Positions 37,731 to 44,662 of a DNA stretch of 64,000 nucleotides are shown here, in pieces. The notes below the pieces were generated by a model. It did no database searches, was not told the DNA's origin, and saw nothing but the letters and a program-made list of their open reading frames with translations. Every line of letters begins with the position of its first letter. The stretch's first letter is position 1. Origin of the DNA: Zavarzinella sp. GTDB taxonomy: Bacteria; Planctomycetota; Planctomycetia; Gemmatales; Gemmataceae. The stretch covers positions 186,001 to 250,000 of the forward strand of contig JAWKTI010000001.1 in assembly GCA_041399155.1 (NCBI GenBank), in the 5' to 3' direction. A program made the translations under genes and the position numbers.

Positions 37731-38249
37731 TTAAGACTCAAGTTCCTGATCCAGTTTTTCTTTTGAAAAAGCTGCCGGGTCGCATTGTTTGAGAACTTTC
37801 AGGAACAAGGCCTGGTTGGCTTTTCCTCTAGTTGGAGCACGGTAATATTTCAACAATGGTGCAAACAATTCCTTTTGAGTTGGGGCAAATTCATCAATGT
37901 TCTGCAGAATCTCTTTCATTTCGTAAGGCGATGGAATAGAGATGTTGAACAACACAGGTACAAGTGACTTGATTGCTTCGTCCTGCATACCTTTTATTCG
38001 CAGTAATGCCGATGATGCATCGAGTGCATCACGACCCATACCACGACTGATTCGGATTTTCAAAATTGTCGGATTTACCAGGGAGGGGTTAATGTAAGGG
38101 GTGGCATCACGGCAGCCTGCAGGAAACGAGGGGAGAGGACGTAGCCCTGGCTGCCCCAGATTCGCGAGCGTTCCCTCAGGCGGTTGGGGCCCCGCGTAAA
38201 TATTGGTTTGGCCTGGCGATAGCCCAGGTGGCGTTCCTGGCGTTCCCAC
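37731..38249 (-). CDS. HEAT-like repeat protein, probably 5'-truncated
   Basis: The reading frame gives 172 residues from a GTG at 38249. Only the C-terminal part, from about residue 55, looks like protein: alternating amphipathic helices reminiscent of HEAT repeats (MGRDALDASSALLRIKGMQD; LFAPLLKYYRAP). The first roughly 50 residues are Pro/Gly-rich low-quality sequence. They overlap, in another frame, a planctomycete repeat-like ORF (38075-38359). I infer that the repeat has replaced the 5' end, leaving a fragment of about 37731-38090. Confidence 0.5.
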   Translation of the reverse strand: MGTPGTPPGLSPGQTNIYAGPQPPEGTLANLGQPGLRPLPSFPAGCRDATPYINPSLVNPTILKIRISRGMGRDALDASSALLRIKGMQDEAIKSLVPVLFNISIPSPYEMKEILQNIDEFAPTQKELFAPLLKYYRAPTRGKANQALFLKVLKQCDPAAFSKEKLDQELES

Positions 38250-38359
38250 GGATTAGCTATGAGATCGGGCATGAACAGGCTGAAATAGTCGCACTGTTCG
38301 CGTTGCAGCAGAGTAATTTGCGAGAGGTTGTGGCGGAAATGATTCCCCCGCAGACGCAC
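38075..38359 (-). repeat. Planctomycete multicopy-ORF-like element
   Basis: The minus-strand frame reads MPDLIANPWERQERHLGYRQ, then RERSRIWGSQGYVLSPRF and AAVMPPLTLTPP. I recall closely similar wording in short paralogous ORFs scattered through planctomycete genomes (Rhodopirellula DUF15xx families and Gemmata). These are probably translations of a dispersed non-coding repeat, not real proteins. This is recollection; no second copy was seen in this window. Confidence 0.45.
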
Positions 38360-38521
38360 ATTTCAGCGCATGGGTTAATTTCATGCAATTGCCAACTCGA
38401 TGTGCGGTGGCTGGCTGTCAAGGGAAAAATTTTGTTCAACAATTGTCGAACCTGATTCATGGGCTATACTGTATTTATCAAGTTCGCTTTTGTGGGCATG
38501 TGGTACTCACTGTATCGCACC

Positions 38522-38633
38522 TCACGAACGATCCAGAGTGGTAGAGGGAACAGGCCCGTAGAAACCACAGCAACCGGTGAATGATCACCATGGTGCTACC
38601 TCCTGCCCGGTTAGCCGGGGAAGATCTGACGTG
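38522..38633 (+). promoter_or_regulatory. SAM-I class riboswitch
   Basis: The conserved core is present in order: CAGAGTGGTAGAGGGAACAG, then GGCCCGTAGAAACCACAGCA and ACC. After a variable stem (GGTGAATGATCACC) comes GGTGCTACCTCCTGCCCGG and an agGATCtg closure. The ends can form P1 (CACG...GATC with GATC...CGTG). It lies 133 nt upstream of the ThrC-like start at 38766 on the same strand. No clear intrinsic terminator was found downstream, so the expression platform may act on translation. Confidence 0.88.
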
Positions 38634-38765
38634 GGTTCGGCCTGATCAACTTTCAACTGCTGTTAACCATTATAGCAGTAAATGATCATCAGCTATCCGA
38701 ACAGTTTTCTTCCGGCTGTAACATTACTTCATTGGCTTCCATGGTTTGCCGAGGGAATTGTTGTT

Positions 38766-40022
38766 ATGGTTACCCCCGATTATGCAATTGGTTTGCGATG
38801 TCGCGTGTGTGGTAAGTTGTATCCAAAAGAGGCGATCAACTTCTGTAAGGACGACTTCGGTCCGCTGGAAGTGGATTACGATTATGCTGCGATTGCAGCG
38901 AACACCAGCAAAGAATTAATGGCCTCCCGCCCCAAAACAATGTGGCGGTACAGCGAACTGCTGCCCATTAATGGCAAGCCCAACGTGGGTGCCCAGGTGG
39001 GTGGCACCCCTCTGGTGCGTGCCCCACGGTTAGGGGAGGTACTTGGCCTGAAAAATGTGTGGGTGAAAAACGATGCCGTGAACTTCCCCACCCTGTCCTT
39101 CAAGGACCGCGTAGTATCGGTGGCACTGTCGAAAGCCCACGAATTCGGCATGACGATGGTGGGTTGTGCGTCCACGGGGAATCTCGCCAACAGCGTGGCG
39201 GCGAATGCCGCCGCTTCCGGCATGAGCACTTATATTCTGGTGCCCGCCAGTCTGGAACGCACCAAAATCCTGGGTACCAGCGTTTACGGGGCCAATGTGG
39301 TGGCCTGCGACGGTACCTACGACGAAGTCAACCGCCTCTGCACGCAGATTGCCATGAAGTATGGCTGGGGCTTCGTGAACGTGAATCTCCGCCCATATTA
39401 TGCGGAAGGTTCCAAAACCTACGGTTACGAAATCGCCGAAGATCTGGGCTGGCGTTTCCCACAGCACGTGGTGTGCCCGATGGCAGGTGGGGCGTTAATC
39501 GGCAAAATTCATAAAGCGTTCACCGAACTGCACAAGATTGGCTTTGTTGCGGAGGCACCCACTACAAAAATGTATGGGGCCCAGGCAACTGGCTGTAATC
39601 CGATTACCGATGCTGTGAAAACCGGCCGCGAACGCCACAAACCGATCCGCAAACCAGATACCATCTGCAAATCGCTGGCGATTGGCGACCCCGCTGATGG
39701 TTATTTTGCCGCCAAACTGATCCGTGAGACCGGTGGGTGGGCAGAAGATGTGACGGATGAAGAAATTATCGAAGGAATGACACTGCTGGCCCGCACGGAA
39801 GGCATTTTTGCCGAAACCGCGGGTGGCACCACCGTGGCAGTTGCCAGAAAACTGATTGAACAAGGCCGCTTGCCTGTGGATGAGGAAATTGTGCTGTGCG
39901 TGACTGGTAATGGCCTGAAAACGATGGATGCCCTGTATGATGCCATCGAGCAGCCAGTCCACATTAAGCCGTCGCTAGCTGAATTTGAATCGCTGCTGGC
40001 AAACGAGCCCGTCGCGGTATAA
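38766..40022 (+). CDS. thrC: Threonine synthase-like PLP enzyme in a sulfur-carrier operon
   Basis: 418 residues from the ATG at 38766; the 28 upstream codons lack family similarity. The N-terminal Cys motif (RCRVCGKLYPKEAINFC) is typical of the archaeal/plant-type threonine synthases. The PLP-lysine motif is FPTLSFKDRVVSVAL, and STGNLANSVAANAA binds the PLP phosphate or substrate. By homology it converts O-phosphohomoserine to threonine. It lies under a SAM riboswitch, and a CysO/MoaD-like carrier and an E1 enzyme follow. That makes a thiocarboxylate-fed homocysteine synthase plausible (inference). The fold assignment is firm; the reaction is not. Confidence 0.8.
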   Translation: MVTPDYAIGLRCRVCGKLYPKEAINFCKDDFGPLEVDYDYAAIAANTSKELMASRPKTMWRYSELLPINGKPNVGAQVGGTPLVRAPRLGEVLGLKNVWVKNDAVNFPTLSFKDRVVSVALSKAHEFGMTMVGCASTGNLANSVAANAAASGMSTYILVPASLERTKILGTSVYGANVVACDGTYDEVNRLCTQIAMKYGWGFVNVNLRPYYAEGSKTYGYEIAEDLGWRFPQHVVCPMAGGALIGKIHKAFTELHKIGFVAEAPTTKMYGAQATGCNPITDAVKTGRERHKPIRKPDTICKSLAIGDPADGYFAAKLIRETGGWAEDVTDEEIIEGMTLLARTEGIFAETAGGTTVAVARKLIEQGRLPVDEEIVLCVTGNGLKTMDALYDAIEQPVHIKPSLAEFESLLANEPVAV

Positions 40023-40082
40023 ACCGGGTGGGGTGTTTCCCCGCCTCTCCCACGGAACTTTAGCAAGAAGGATATAATTGGA

Positions 40083-40355
40083 ATGGCCGTGAAAGTAGAA
40101 ATCCCTCAGCCGTTACGCGAATATACCGATGGTCTGGTGGAAATTGAAGTAACTGGCACCACTGTGCGGGATGCCCTGCAACAGGTGGTGCAGCAATACC
40201 CCAACATTGAAAGCCGCCTTTTTGATAATGGTGCCCTGCGGCCGTACATCAATGTGGTCGTGAACGATGAAGATATCCGCTATCTGGATGATCTGGATAC
40301 CGCTGTCGAAAATGGCCATGTCATTGCCCTGATCCCCGCTGTTGCCGGGGGCTGA
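40083..40355 (+). CDS. CysO/MoaD/ThiS-like sulfur carrier protein
   Basis: 90 residues with a ubiquitin-like beta-grasp pattern. It opens VKVEIPQPLREYTDG, continues with YPNIESRLFDN and YINVVVNDEDIRYLDDL, and ends VIALIPAVAGG. The C-terminal Gly-Gly would be adenylated and thiocarboxylated by the E1 enzyme encoded at 40764. The VNDEDIR and LIPAVAGG segments closely recall Mycobacterium tuberculosis CysO, which delivers sulfur for cysteine synthesis. No residue follows Gly-Gly, so no protease maturation is needed. Gene order and spacing (60 nt after thrC, 5 nt before the next gene) support an operon. Confidence 0.88.
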   Translation: MAVKVEIPQPLREYTDGLVEIEVTGTTVRDALQQVVQQYPNIESRLFDNGALRPYINVVVNDEDIRYLDDLDTAVENGHVIALIPAVAGG

Positions 40356-40360
40356 TCGAT

Positions 40361-40705
40361 ATGGACGCACCAGAAGCCGACGATTTTGAGGATAATATTC
40401 CCGATGGGGCAGCGGTATTCCCGTTGATCCCTGAAGAATTAGGCATCCACCCACTGCTGCTGGCGGTGCTGCACGCCTATGTGTTCCTGGATGGGTCGGA
40501 CGAGGGGCTGGTGCATCGTGCGGCAGCGAACGAAGCACTGGAATATCTGGCAGGTTATCTGCAACGTTTACAGGGCACTGAACTGCAACGCACTCAGGAA
40601 GACTTTGAAACCCTGATTGGTTACGGCAAAGAAGAAAAATGGCCAAAAACCATGATCCATTTCTTACGCAGTTTCCTTCAGGATAATGGCGTGATGCCAG
40701 AATAA
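40361..40705 (+). CDS. Unknown acidic protein in the sulfur-carrier operon
   Basis: 114 residues, acidic amino terminus (EADDFEDNIPDGA), then mostly helical (HPLLLAVLHAYVFLDGSDEG; HRAAANEALEYLAGYLQRL). No signal peptide, metalloprotease JAMM motif or other signature is seen, so it is not an Mec+/HcyD-type protease. It starts 5 nt after the carrier protein and precedes the E1 gene, implying a role in the same pathway. Confidence 0.7.
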   Translation: MDAPEADDFEDNIPDGAAVFPLIPEELGIHPLLLAVLHAYVFLDGSDEGLVHRAAANEALEYLAGYLQRLQGTELQRTQEDFETLIGYGKEEKWPKTMIHFLRSFLQDNGVMPE

Positions 40706-40763
40706 GACAACTTTTTCTCCCAACAGAAACAAAGCCCAAATTGCCCCCACTGCGGGGCACGGA

Positions 40764-41828
40764 ATGAAGGTAATGAGCAACGAATCACAAAATCTGGAAC
40801 GATACTCCCGCCAGACCCGCGTGCCGGGGATTGGCAAACAGGGTCAGGAAAATATTGCCAAGTCCCGCGTGGTCATCTGTGGCTGTGGGGCTCTGGGCAC
40901 CGTGCTGGCCAACCATCTCGTGCGTGCTGGTGTTGGCTTTGTCCGCATTGTCGATCGCGACTTTGTCGAAATCAGCAATCTGCAGCGACAGGTGCTGTTC
41001 GATGAGGCCGATGTGACGGGAAATATGCCGAAATCGGTGGCAGCCGCCAACAAACTGCGTGCAGTGAACTCCAGCATCACCATTGAGCCGATTGTGGCGG
41101 ATATAGACCGCACCAATATCCTCGATCTGGCAAAAGATGTCGACATGATCATGGATGGCACCGACAACTTTGAGGTGCGGTACCTGATTAACGATACGGC
41201 AGTAAAACTCGGTATTCCATGGGTCTTCGGTGGTGCTGTGGGCACGGAAGGCCAAACGATGACCATTATTCCGGGTGAAACCCCCTGTCTGCGGTGCGTC
41301 TTTGAAGCATCCCCAGGCCCAGGCGACGTGGGAACCTGCGAAACCGCTGGTGTGTTAGGACCGGCAGTTGCTGTGGTTGCCAGCTATCAGGCGGCAGAAG
41401 CATTGAAGATTCTCGCAGGCAAGAAAGAAGCAATTAATCGGGAATTGGTGACGTTTGATCTGTGGACAAACACGAATCGAAGGATCAAGATTGCCCGCCT
41501 GCTGGAAAAACGAAACTGTCCGTGCTGTAAACAACGGCAGTTTGAATGGCTTGAAGGCGACCATGGCACCCAGACCACCAGTCTGTGTGGCCGAAATGCG
41601 GTGCAGGTTTCCCACCGCAGCAAAAATCAGTTGAACTTCGACGATCTGGCCCGCCAACTGCGGGTATCGGGTGATGTGTCGTTCAACAAGTTTCTGCTGA
41701 AGTTCCAATTGACGGAAGCCAATACGCAGTATGAGTTTACGGTATTTACAGATGGCCGTGCCATCATTAAAGGCACCGATGACTGCGACAAAGCCCGCAC
41801 CCTGTATGCCAAGTACATTGGGCACTAG
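40764..41828 (+). CDS. ThiF/MoeB-type E1-like adenylyltransferase with extra C-terminal domain
   Basis: A 354-residue protein. Residues about 10-245 are the E1 core. It contains the nucleotide motif VVICGCGALGTVLANHLVRA, VDRDFVEISNLQRQVLF, DGTDNFEVRYLIND, GETPCLRCVF and a zinc-binding CPCC pair. The conserved TCETAGVLGPAVAVVASYQA helix contains the candidate catalytic Cys. The remaining roughly 90 residues form an added domain (SLCGRNAVQVSHRSK...YEFTVFTDGRAIIKG) found in some ThiF homologues, not a rhodanese. It would adenylate the Gly-Gly carrier. ATGs at 40764 and 40773 are both possible starts. Confidence 0.88.
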   Translation: MKVMSNESQNLERYSRQTRVPGIGKQGQENIAKSRVVICGCGALGTVLANHLVRAGVGFVRIVDRDFVEISNLQRQVLFDEADVTGNMPKSVAAANKLRAVNSSITIEPIVADIDRTNILDLAKDVDMIMDGTDNFEVRYLINDTAVKLGIPWVFGGAVGTEGQTMTIIPGETPCLRCVFEASPGPGDVGTCETAGVLGPAVAVVASYQAAEALKILAGKKEAINRELVTFDLWTNTNRRIKIARLLEKRNCPCCKQRQFEWLEGDHGTQTTSLCGRNAVQVSHRSKNQLNFDDLARQLRVSGDVSFNKFLLKFQLTEANTQYEFTVFTDGRAIIKGTDDCDKARTLYAKYIGH

Positions 41829-41845
41829 AGCCAAGGATTTCCTGG

Positions 41846-42382
41846 CTATTTCTTGATCGTACGGATCTGAATATTCCGAAAATCAATCGGCTGACCTTCC
41901 GCCTGCAGGCCAACCGTGCCCTTGGTGGGTTTGAATCCTTCGACATTCCAGGCTTCTTTGCCGTTTACTTTGAAGGTGATCTTGTTGCCGATGCAGGTGA
42001 CTTCCCAAAGATTCCACTCTCCGGGTGCCTTCATTAATTCTGGAACCCCCTTGGTTTTCGGTGCGGCCATCAGCGACCCACAACTTTTTTCTGCCAGATT
42101 AATCTGATTATTGCCACGCAGGAATAATCCGCTGTTGTAGCCTTTTTTCTTGGCACGCCATTCCAGTTTCAATTCGAAATCTTCAAATTCTTCTTCAGAA
42201 ATCAGGTTGCCATTCCCACCGGACAGTACCAGCATGCCCTCTTCCACTTTCCAGCTTTTGGCAGTGCGATCGTTGGTTTTCCAGCCGGCAAACGTTTTCC
42301 CATCAAACAACGGGCGAAACGCAGCATCATCTGCACGCACCGCTGACAGAACGAATAAAGAAACGAAAAATGCTATTTTCAT
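41846..42382 (-). CDS. Exported DUF1080 (3-keto-disaccharide hydrolase-like) protein
   Basis: 178 residues with a signal peptide (IAFFVSLFVLSAVRA). The DUF1080 jelly-roll pattern is visible: FRPLFDGKTFAGWKTND, WKVEEGMLVLSGGNGNLIS, FELKLEWRAKKKGYNSGLFL, and VNGKEAWNVEGFKPTKGTVG. The family includes 3-keto-glucoside hydrolases and concanavalin-like sugar-binding proteins; the substrate is unknown. It converges with the E1-like gene, 17 nt apart. Confidence 0.9.
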   Translation of the reverse strand: MKIAFFVSLFVLSAVRADDAAFRPLFDGKTFAGWKTNDRTAKSWKVEEGMLVLSGGNGNLISEEEFEDFELKLEWRAKKKGYNSGLFLRGNNQINLAEKSCGSLMAAPKTKGVPELMKAPGEWNLWEVTCIGNKITFKVNGKEAWNVEGFKPTKGTVGLQAEGQPIDFRNIQIRTIKK

Positions 42383-42539
42383 GGTTGAGTCTCCTGCAAC
42401 AGAACGAGTCTACCTTGGGCCGGTCTGCGAAACAACAAAAAATGAAAGCAGCTTCAGAAGTAGTCCACGATAGCGAGAGAAATTCAGCTATTTTCTGAAT
42501 CTTGATTGGAGCAGTTGAAATTGATGCGTGATGAAATAG

Positions 42540-42612
42540 TGGAGCGAATGAGAGTTGAACTCACGACCTCTGCAATGCGAATGCAGCGCTCTCCCAACTG
42601 AGCTACCGCCCC
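42540..42612 (-). tRNA. tRNA-Ala (anticodon CGC)
   Basis: The minus strand reads GGGGCGG, D-arm TAGCTCAGTTGGGAGAGC, anticodon stem-loop CTGCATTCGCATTGCAG and T-arm GTGAGTTCAACTCTCAT. It closes with TCGCTCC and discriminator A. The loop TTCGCAT puts CGC at 34-36. The acceptor stem has the G3-U70 pair that identifies alanine tRNA. CCA is not encoded. All four arms pair, with wobbles at the acceptor and T-arm ends. Confidence 0.96.
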
Positions 42613-42703
42613 ATGTGGTTATTATTTCACTGACAGGCAAAATGGCAAGCAGGTTCAAGCGAAACAGGAATCATTTTGAAGAATCGGGTATCGATAACCA
42701 ATT

Positions 42704-42982
42704 CTAACCTGGAGTTTGAGATTCTGTTTTCTGTTCCGTGGATTCTCGTTTCTTAATTTCTGCGGTAATGCCACTTGTCGAAGCGATCAATGCTGCAGTT
42801 GTTGTTATTCCGCTGGAAACAGTCACGATAAATATTGCGATATTGTTTCGCCAGTATCCCAGAATTAACCAGACAAGAATAATGAATGCAAAAATAATGA
42901 GAATGGTCACCTGAATCGTGCGGATCTTCTGCAACTTCGACTTTAATTCCTCTGTGGATGCAGTCTCATTAGAATTTTTCAT
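42704..42982 (-). CDS. Small membrane protein, unknown
   Basis: 92 residues: a charged amino-terminal helix (TEELKSKLQKIRTIQ), two hydrophobic segments (TILIIFAFIILVWLILGYW; IAIFIVTVSSGITTTAALIA) and a charged tail (KKRESTEQKTESQTPG). No known family recognised. It lies 86 nt downstream of the cytochrome lipoprotein gene on the same strand. Confidence 0.5.
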   Translation of the reverse strand: MKNSNETASTEELKSKLQKIRTIQVTILIIFAFIILVWLILGYWRNNIAIFIVTVSSGITTTAALIASTSGITAEIKKRESTEQKTESQTPG

Positions 42983-43068
42983 ATTTGTCTTCCCAAGGCG
43001 TTAACTGTGTCTGGTCTATGCTGGAGCCAAAGTGATTTAATGGGCTAAACGAGATTATCTCTGCTTGC

Positions 43069-44490
43069 TTATTCCAGTGGGATCCCTGCTCTTCGCAATT
43101 CTTCCCGCTGTTCCGGTTGAGATAATGCGCGAATAAACCAGACGATCTGCCAGATTCGGCTGGTATTGGCTTCCTTTTCTTCCGGTGTGGGCAACAAATG
43201 CAAGTGGCTGGGCATGCCCGCACCCGGAATGCCGCAGTAAACGCGGGTATAAATTTCCTCCGGTGCACTGCCCACACGGAAGGTGCCTAATTTAAAATTC
43301 CGTGGTTTCAGAATCCCTGCCCACGCATCAAACTGGTAGGGGGCATCCTGACCATAATTAATGTGGCACGAAGCACAGGCACCCTGTTTGGCATCGTTGA
43401 ACAATTTCGCACCCGCAATTGCCGCCTGAATCTGGCTTTCGCGGGTGGTGTAAGGATTCGGGTCAACCGGAATGGGCGAACGATCGCATTCGGACCAGAT
43501 TTCGAGGATTTTCTTCGCTTCGGAGGCCAGGTCTGCGGTAATTGTCACTGGGTCGCAGATTTCGTTTTCATTACAGAAGCGTTTCAACAGGCGAAATTCT
43601 GCTTCCCCACGGATACTCAGAAAGATGACATAGGAAGTAATTGCCTCAATCTGTGGGGTGGTCAGTACTGTGAAAGCGGGCATGCCTGCACCATCCAGCC
43701 CATTGGTAATGGTGCGATGCAGATCGGCACGACGTGGGCGAACTCCCTGAGCAGTCGTTTTCGCGCTGATAAACTTGAAAATGCCACTGCGATAATCTCG
43801 TGGGGCTGGGCTCAGACCCACGCCCGCAGGTCCATCGCCCCCACCTGTTTCGCCGTGGCACTGCTGACAATAGGTCTGGTACAGGCTGCGGCCCATCGTC
43901 AGCTGATTTGTTTCCACCTGCAGTTCGTTCACCCAGCCATCGGCCTGGGCACTATCAGAAACCAGCGTTTTCATTGTTTTGATCGCAGTTTCAACGAACT
44001 CAATTGTTGCTTCATCGGCGGTTTTCTTCAAAGCGGCCAATTCATTCAGATGCTTGTCTAATTGTTCTTTACCCGGTACCACGTGCGGTGCTGCCTGGGT
44101 GCCAAACACCTGTCTCATTCCTGTTTCCAGTCCGGGCACCAGTTTCGGAAGCAATTCTTCTGGAAAGTGGTCGAACTTACGTGCGTTCAGGATATTCCCA
44201 CTCCGCACTTCAGAATCGAGTAATTTTTGATCCCCCACACGTTGTTCGGTGGGGATCTGCAACCAGTTCAGCGGGGAAAGATTGCCCGCACTAGGCCCAC
44301 GTGGGGCTCCTTTTGGGGTATTCACCACCAGCCAACCGGTACGTAACGGATAGGTGGCGTCCGATTCGACCTTTGCCATCCGTGCGGTTGGTTTCCAGCA
44401 GCCAAGCAGCACCAGCATGGTGGTGGCACAGAGCCCCAGACCCACCCAACGTGGGAGAAATAAACTCGAATTCTTTGAACGTAACGACAT
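43069..44490 (-). CDS. Two-haem cytochrome c lipoprotein
   Basis: A 473-residue protein. The amino terminus has a lipobox-like end of signal peptide (TTMLVLLGC), so it is probably lipid-anchored. Two haem c motifs are seen: CQQCHGETGGGDGPAGVG near residue 210, with a PRDYRSGIFKF block, and CASCHINYGQDAPY near residue 375. A Met/His-rich GIPGAGMPSHLHL supplies a likely distal ligand. A long helical region (about 110-200) separates the anchor from the haem domains. Electron carrier is inferred; the partner is unknown. Confidence 0.87.
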   Translation of the reverse strand: MSLRSKNSSLFLPRWVGLGLCATTMLVLLGCWKPTARMAKVESDATYPLRTGWLVVNTPKGAPRGPSAGNLSPLNWLQIPTEQRVGDQKLLDSEVRSGNILNARKFDHFPEELLPKLVPGLETGMRQVFGTQAAPHVVPGKEQLDKHLNELAALKKTADEATIEFVETAIKTMKTLVSDSAQADGWVNELQVETNQLTMGRSLYQTYCQQCHGETGGGDGPAGVGLSPAPRDYRSGIFKFISAKTTAQGVRPRRADLHRTITNGLDGAGMPAFTVLTTPQIEAITSYVIFLSIRGEAEFRLLKRFCNENEICDPVTITADLASEAKKILEIWSECDRSPIPVDPNPYTTRESQIQAAIAGAKLFNDAKQGACASCHINYGQDAPYQFDAWAGILKPRNFKLGTFRVGSAPEEIYTRVYCGIPGAGMPSHLHLLPTPEEKEANTSRIWQIVWFIRALSQPEQREELRRAGIPLE

Positions 44491-44662
44491 GGCAGCAATC
44501 TATTAATGGCGTGACATCCATTATTTTAAGAACTTCCTCGTTGGAACAAACCAGTCTAATTTCTGTGGGGTAGAATTTTCTTACTTTCAGGAAAATTTCT
44601 CTGCTAAGCCTGTAAAATAGTTGAGAATCCCCACTTGAAAGCAGCAGAAAAAGAGGAAAAGA

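Noticed and set aside
38228..38455. Plus-strand ORF upstream of the riboswitch
   Set aside because: Opposite strand of the repeat-like element; no start signal and no protein-like character.
38643..38688. Terminator in the riboswitch expression platform
   Set aside because: TGATCA boxes and a 5-bp CTGCT/AGCAG stem can pair, but there is no GC-rich stem with a T-run.
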